Source: UBA4465 sp002292365 (GTDB lineage Bacteria; Bacteroidota; Bacteroidia; Cytophagales; Cyclobacteriaceae). Taken from it: a stretch of DNA of 64,000 nt. How positions within the stretch are numbered: position 1 is the first letter of the stretch; every line of letters begins with the position of its first letter. Below are positions 60,182 to 64,000 of the stretch, in pieces. The notes under the pieces are model-generated. The model made no database searches. It had not been told where the DNA came from and worked only from the letters and a program-made list of their open reading frames with translations. The position numbers were made by a program, and so were the translations under genes. The stretch lies in assembly GCA_943788615.1 (NCBI GenBank), contig CALSQY010000001.1, forward strand, positions 558,001-622,000, given 5' to 3'.

Positions 60182-63100
60182 TTACAATTCACTCATTTTG
60201 ATGTCTTTAATATTATCATCATAAATTCGATCAATGAGGAGCATCCTAGGGTCAATAGCCGCTCTCATCGGTAATGAGTCCACTTCGAATGTGAAATTCA
60301 TGTGTTCTTGGTCAATCAATACCCTTTTTTGATAAAGTAATAGTTCCTCCTCTTCATCGGTAAATACCCCAATATCGATCCAATCATGGATGGCTATTTT
60401 AGTTTCATTCCCGAGACTATCGGCACGCATTTTATATGACTCAATTTCTAGCGTAACCTCAAACTTTCCATTTTCTAAAGGGGCATAAACGGCTGATGTC
60501 ATTCGATTGTCATATAAAGTAATTTCTTTAAACCAATCGGTTATCAGATATTGTAAAGAGTCGGGTACTTCTTTCTCTAAATATTTCATGAAGTCCAACG
60601 AGGTCGGATAGGGTGGAGGTTGATATTTGTACTCCTCCAAAAACCCTTGCATCGCCCGATTGACTTTTTCCTCACCAATGTAGTCTTGCAAGGCATACAA
60701 GATGACAGCGCCTTTTCCGTAATGAATATAGCTCTGATTTTCAACCTTATATAAGGGTTGTTCGGCTTCAATTTCACCGCCCCGTCCTCTTAAGTATCTA
60801 TTATGATCGTATTTTAAGAATTCGCGCATTTTCATGGGCGTTTTGGAAATACTTTTCATGGTCATCAATGCCGAATATTCTGCAAAACTTTCACTGAACA
60901 TCGTCGCTCCTTGCATGTTCGCACCTACGATTTGATGTGCCCACCACTGGTGCGCCATTTCGTGTGAAATAACGGCATCTATTACATTATTTTCTGTTTC
61001 GTCTTCAAGGTTCACAACAAAGCCAAAAGCCTCAGAATAAGGCATGGTTCCGGGGAAGGCTTGTGCAAAAGTAGCATACCTTGGAAATTCTATAATGCGA
61101 CATTGTTTGTGCATATACGGTCCAAAATTTTCAGTGTAGTAAGCCAAAGACCTTTCTACCGCATCCAACATCATTTCAATATTCACATGATGCTTAGCGT
61201 CATAATAAATTTCAATGTCTATGCCTTGCCACTTCCTTTTAGCGACTTCATATTTTCCCGATATGAATGACATAAAATGTTGAGAAGGATGGTCCAATTT
61301 GTACTGATAATAATTACGCCCCTTTTCTTCCCAGTATTTGGTCAGTGATCCGGGTGCTATGGCAATCTGATCTCCTGCGGTAGATATGGTGGTCTCAAAA
61401 TTGATATAATCCGAGGCGCCTTGAGACAAGTAGTTACGCATGCAGTTGGCACCACAATTTGCTTCGAGTTTAGGCATTCTGATTTTAGGTTTTAAATCAT
61501 ATTTTTTGCGCGTATTTTTTTCCGAAAGTTCTTGCCCCTCATCATAGCCCAATGAGGGAAGTATTTCAAAATTATTTAAAAAAGTACCATTATTGATAAT
61601 ACTGGTACTACCTCTGCCATTTTTAAAGCCTTTAGAAATATATTGACTGCTTACGATCATTTCCATCGTATCTCCGGGAAGCATCGGTTCATCAAAACCA
61701 AAGATTAGATAGCCCATTTCTTTATCCTCAAAAACGATCTCAGCATTTGGGAGCTCAAAAGCAGGAGACCAATCTTTATCAACATTGAAGTGAACAGAAT
61801 CAATTTGTACCTGAGTTTCATTGACTATTTTAAAGATGGCTTTCATATCGACATTACGTTCATAGGGGAATAGATCAATGTTATATTTGGCATCTACAAT
61901 TTTGGGGAGCGGCACATTTTCGTATTTTTTATACTTCTTTTCATAGTTAGCAGCCATCTGTTCATATTCATCATTGGTTTTATAAGGGTTTAATATTTGA
62001 GTGTTATAGAAAACAAATCCAGTGACTACAAGCCAGACAAATGCGGTACCAAAAATGAGGGGTCTGTAATTTCTAGGTACTTGTTTTTTTGCAATATTTA
62101 ATCGGTCTTTTAAGGAACTGCGCAGTCCTCTATTCCATAAGGCTCCTGCAATCAATAAGCACAAAATTGAAAATAAAATCCAATAGAGATTAAACATCAT
62201 GGCACCATAGAGGCCGGGTCCAAAGGCGTTCATGTCAGAGTATAGTGTGGAGGGCCCTGCTGCGATCGTAAGCATGAAACTGGAGACATCAAATATTTCT
62301 AAGACAATGCTCCAAATGAAGATCACGGCAATGGAGACAAAATAGCCAATATATTTATTGTTGACCAAGACTTGAATGGTGATCATGACTCCGCTCCAAA
62401 TGGCATAGGCCAAGAAATTGGCATATAAGAAATCTAGGAAATAGACTTCCAATTCGATCCGAAAATAGCCATTGACCAACTGATAGACAACGCCACAAAA
62501 AATGAAAAAGAGCTGCAGTAAGACGGTAAGGCTGATCAAGGATAAAGTTTTGGCTGCTAGGCTGATTAAGGAGGTATGTGGGGTTGCGTCAATGACTTCA
62601 TGAATTTTACTATTTCGGTCCCGCCAAATCAGTTCGCCACTAAAGAAGACCAAGATAATGATCACAAAAAGACTGGCATTCCCATCAATATCATCAATCA
62701 ATTTGTAGGTTAAGGGATAGGATTGAAGGCCATAATACTCGAAACCTCCAATAAGACCAGTGATGAGAAGTATGGCACTGAAAAGAAAGAGAATTCTGAA
62801 GGTGACATTTTTGACTATACTTAAGAAGTTCATCAGGAAAAAACTCTTAAACTGCAACCACACGCTGGATCGTCCAAAGTCAATTTCTAGGACTGGGAGG
62901 ATGAATTTTTCTGTTGACTTTTCTGTTGCTTTCTCCTGCTTTTTGATCCGTTTGTTTTTTTCTTGGAAGGAGAAATTGAGATAAGAAGCCAACAGTATGA
63001 TGCCCCCGAAAGAAATCCATATCAGACGATTCCACAAAAGGAGACCACTAAAACCAGGACTCAAGGTGTTTTTTTCAATAGGAGTGTAATATTTTGAATA

Positions 63101-63766
63101 AATAGAATAAGCGCGAATACCAAATGTGTCCGAAAGGGCACCTAATGTTTCGTTGTTAATGTCAGAAATTAAGTTACCAGAGATAATGTAGCCCATGATG
63201 ATGGCCAAAGCACCGACAAAAGAAATCACCGTACTTTTCCAGATATTGGCCAAAGCGAAGATGACAGATCCTGCGATGAACATATTGGGCAGGATAAAAA
63301 GAAAATAATTGTTGGTAAAGGTTTCCAGATAAAAGCTACCAAAACGATCAGCATCAATCCAACCAAACAGTGGGGCCGCGATAGAACCCAGCGCAGCGCC
63401 CAGAAAAACACCAAGTAAGGGAATCGTGGACAGTAGGAGGGCCCCACAAAATCTCCCGAAGAAATAACTTGATTTCTTTAGAGGAGTACTGAACAAAATT
63501 TCATTGAATTCATTACTAAAATCCCTCAAGGCCGCATTATTGTAAAAAGCGGCAGCCATCAATAAGCCAAAAATGGTCATTACGGTAGTATATACCGTGA
63601 TCACATGGGGCGCATTTCTAAGCACATTCCCCACAGAACCTCCGATTTGGATATTATCACTTGCGGTGGCCCCAAAGGTCAGGAGTGCTAGCAGACCTAA
63701 GAAGATATAGATCATCGGCTGCTTTAATGCATTTTTTATTTCAAATAAAAAGAAATGCTTGAACAT
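60182..63766 (-). CDS. ABC-2 permease fused to M1-family aminopeptidase
   Basis: The 1194-aa fusion begins with about 12 membrane helices (residues 10-590) of the ABC-2 permease type: GLLALLTFGATASDN, VFLGAALGSIAAPLFGW and others. Residues about 620-1194 form an M1-type metallopeptidase with the zinc motif HEMAHQWWAH (about residue 930) and the third ligand Glu 18-19 residues later in SESFAEY. It is widespread in Bacteroidota but poorly characterised. It is likely to export or handle a peptide or to regulate envelope homeostasis. The ATPase partner is next upstream on the same strand (63786-64000, partial; 19-bp gap), so both form one transporter. Confidence 0.93.
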   Translation of the reverse strand: MFKHFFLFEIKNALKQPMIYIFLGLLALLTFGATASDNIQIGGSVGNVLRNAPHVITVYTTVMTIFGLLMAAAFYNNAALRDFSNEFNEILFSTPLKKSSYFFGRFCGALLLSTIPLLGVFLGAALGSIAAPLFGWIDADRFGSFYLETFTNNYFLFILPNMFIAGSVIFALANIWKSTVISFVGALAIIMGYIISGNLISDINNETLGALSDTFGIRAYSIYSKYYTPIEKNTLSPGFSGLLLWNRLIWISFGGIILLASYLNFSFQEKNKRIKKQEKATEKSTEKFILPVLEIDFGRSSVWLQFKSFFLMNFLSIVKNVTFRILFLFSAILLITGLIGGFEYYGLQSYPLTYKLIDDIDGNASLFVIIILVFFSGELIWRDRNSKIHEVIDATPHTSLISLAAKTLSLISLTVLLQLFFIFCGVVYQLVNGYFRIELEVYFLDFLYANFLAYAIWSGVMITIQVLVNNKYIGYFVSIAVIFIWSIVLEIFDVSSFMLTIAAGPSTLYSDMNAFGPGLYGAMMFNLYWILFSILCLLIAGALWNRGLRSSLKDRLNIAKKQVPRNYRPLIFGTAFVWLVVTGFVFYNTQILNPYKTNDEYEQMAANYEKKYKKYENVPLPKIVDAKYNIDLFPYERNVDMKAIFKIVNETQVQIDSVHFNVDKDWSPAFELPNAEIVFEDKEMGYLIFGFDEPMLPGDTMEMIVSSQYISKGFKNGRGSTSIINNGTFLNNFEILPSLGYDEGQELSEKNTRKKYDLKPKIRMPKLEANCGANCMRNYLSQGASDYINFETTISTAGDQIAIAPGSLTKYWEEKGRNYYQYKLDHPSQHFMSFISGKYEVAKRKWQGIDIEIYYDAKHHVNIEMMLDAVERSLAYYTENFGPYMHKQCRIIEFPRYATFAQAFPGTMPYSEAFGFVVNLEDETENNVIDAVISHEMAHQWWAHQIVGANMQGATMFSESFAEYSALMTMKSISKTPMKMREFLKYDHNRYLRGRGGEIEAEQPLYKVENQSYIHYGKGAVILYALQDYIGEEKVNRAMQGFLEEYKYQPPPYPTSLDFMKYLEKEVPDSLQYLITDWFKEITLYDNRMTSAVYAPLENGKFEVTLEIESYKMRADSLGNETKIAIHDWIDIGVFTDEEEELLLYQKRVLIDQEHMNFTFEVDSLPMRAAIDPRMLLIDRIYDDNIKDIKMSEL

Positions 63767-63785
63767 AAAAGTACGGTTTTAATGA

Positions 63786-64000
63786 TTAAACAAGTTGATG
63801 AGATGTATTTATTTTCGAAAAGAAAACATCCTCAAGATTGGGTTTGACTTGTTCAAAATCATTTTTTGGATCGGTATCACTATAGACATGTATGAGTGGT
63901 TTTCCACCCACCATTTTATTGGATATAATTTGGTATTGCTCGGCGTAAGTATCTAAGTTCTCTCTGCTTACTATTTTTTGGTACACTTTTCCTTGCAAGG
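63786..64000 (-). CDS. ABC transporter ATP-binding protein, C-terminal end only
   Basis: The frame enters from the right edge (no start within the window) and ends 19 bp before the permease/M1 gene. The visible 71 residues contain the C-terminal accessory domain of ABC-2-type ATPases, ending with PNLEDVFFSKI (the conserved LEDVF motif). The Walker and signature motifs lie beyond the window. It supplies energy for the permease encoded next. Confidence 0.8.
   Translation of the reverse strand, partial: LQGKVYQKIVSRENLDTYAEQYQIISNKMVGGKPLIHVYSDTDPKNDFEQVKPNLEDVFFSKINTSHQLV

Overview
The window looks like a chromosome segment of a low-GC, free-living Bacteroidota. The families point that way: TonB-dependent receptors with carboxypeptidase-like N-termini, DUF5916 and DUF5777 proteins, BspA-type surface lipoproteins, an ABC-permease/M1-peptidase fusion and a DUF3089 hydrolase. 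Many lipoproteins have a Cys lipobox, and several promoters resemble the Bacteroidota TTTG / TAnnTTTG type. A genus cannot be named from the sequence alone.

Region 1 (1-6150) is ordinary chromosome on the minus strand: two secreted proteins of unknown function, a gamma-glutamylcyclotransferase-like protein, a Gre-like factor, an antiquitin-type aldehyde dehydrogenase, an HtrA/Deg protease and an Hsp20 chaperone. Upstream of hsp20 lie twin operator-like palindromes and a perfect 25-bp inverted repeat.

Region 2 (6266-16058) is an integrated mobile element between two tRNA-Asn genes that share a perfect 59-bp repeat. It carries a CHC2 zinc-finger (primase-like) gene, a replication-initiator-like gene with four 11-bp iterons inside its coding sequence, a coiled-coil lipoprotein, a zinc-module HNH nuclease, a nuclease-helicase with helicase-associated repeats, and a tyrosine recombinase beside the second tRNA.

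Region 3 (16082-21700) is a mosaic of small accessory genes. NTF2-like proteins and lipoproteins, a small membrane protein and a frameshifted BspA-like lipoprotein are each followed by a 55-91 bp imperfectly palindromic site with a conserved arm and core. The same site follows the coiled-coil lipoprotein in region 2. The layout (one small gene, then one hairpin site in gene sense) resembles integron gene cassettes, but canonical attC core triplets and an IntI are not evident. Two tandem, diverged promoter-hairpin-terminator units here are candidate small RNAs. A relic of the tRNA-Asn downstream terminator at 20375 suggests a second, decayed insertion.

Region 4 (21894-64000) is chromosome again. 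It holds two large BNR-propeller proteins; a flavin monooxygenase / sodium symporter / PLP decarboxylase operon; a Crp/Fnr regulator with a DUF2892 protein; two Gfo/Idh/MocA oxidoreductases and a decayed third; DUF5916; two TonB-dependent receptors; MsrA and MsrB; an overlapping DinB-M61-PPK2-PPK2 operon; a lipoprotein-DUF5777-YceI-Rieske cluster; a penicillin acylase homologue; a GH9 cellulase with one in-frame stop; and an ABC-permease/M1-peptidase fusion next to its ATPase. Broken genes are frequent: a sialidase remnant, the Gfo/Idh/MocA relic, GH9, the BspA-like gene and a small accessory gene. This indicates ongoing gene decay.
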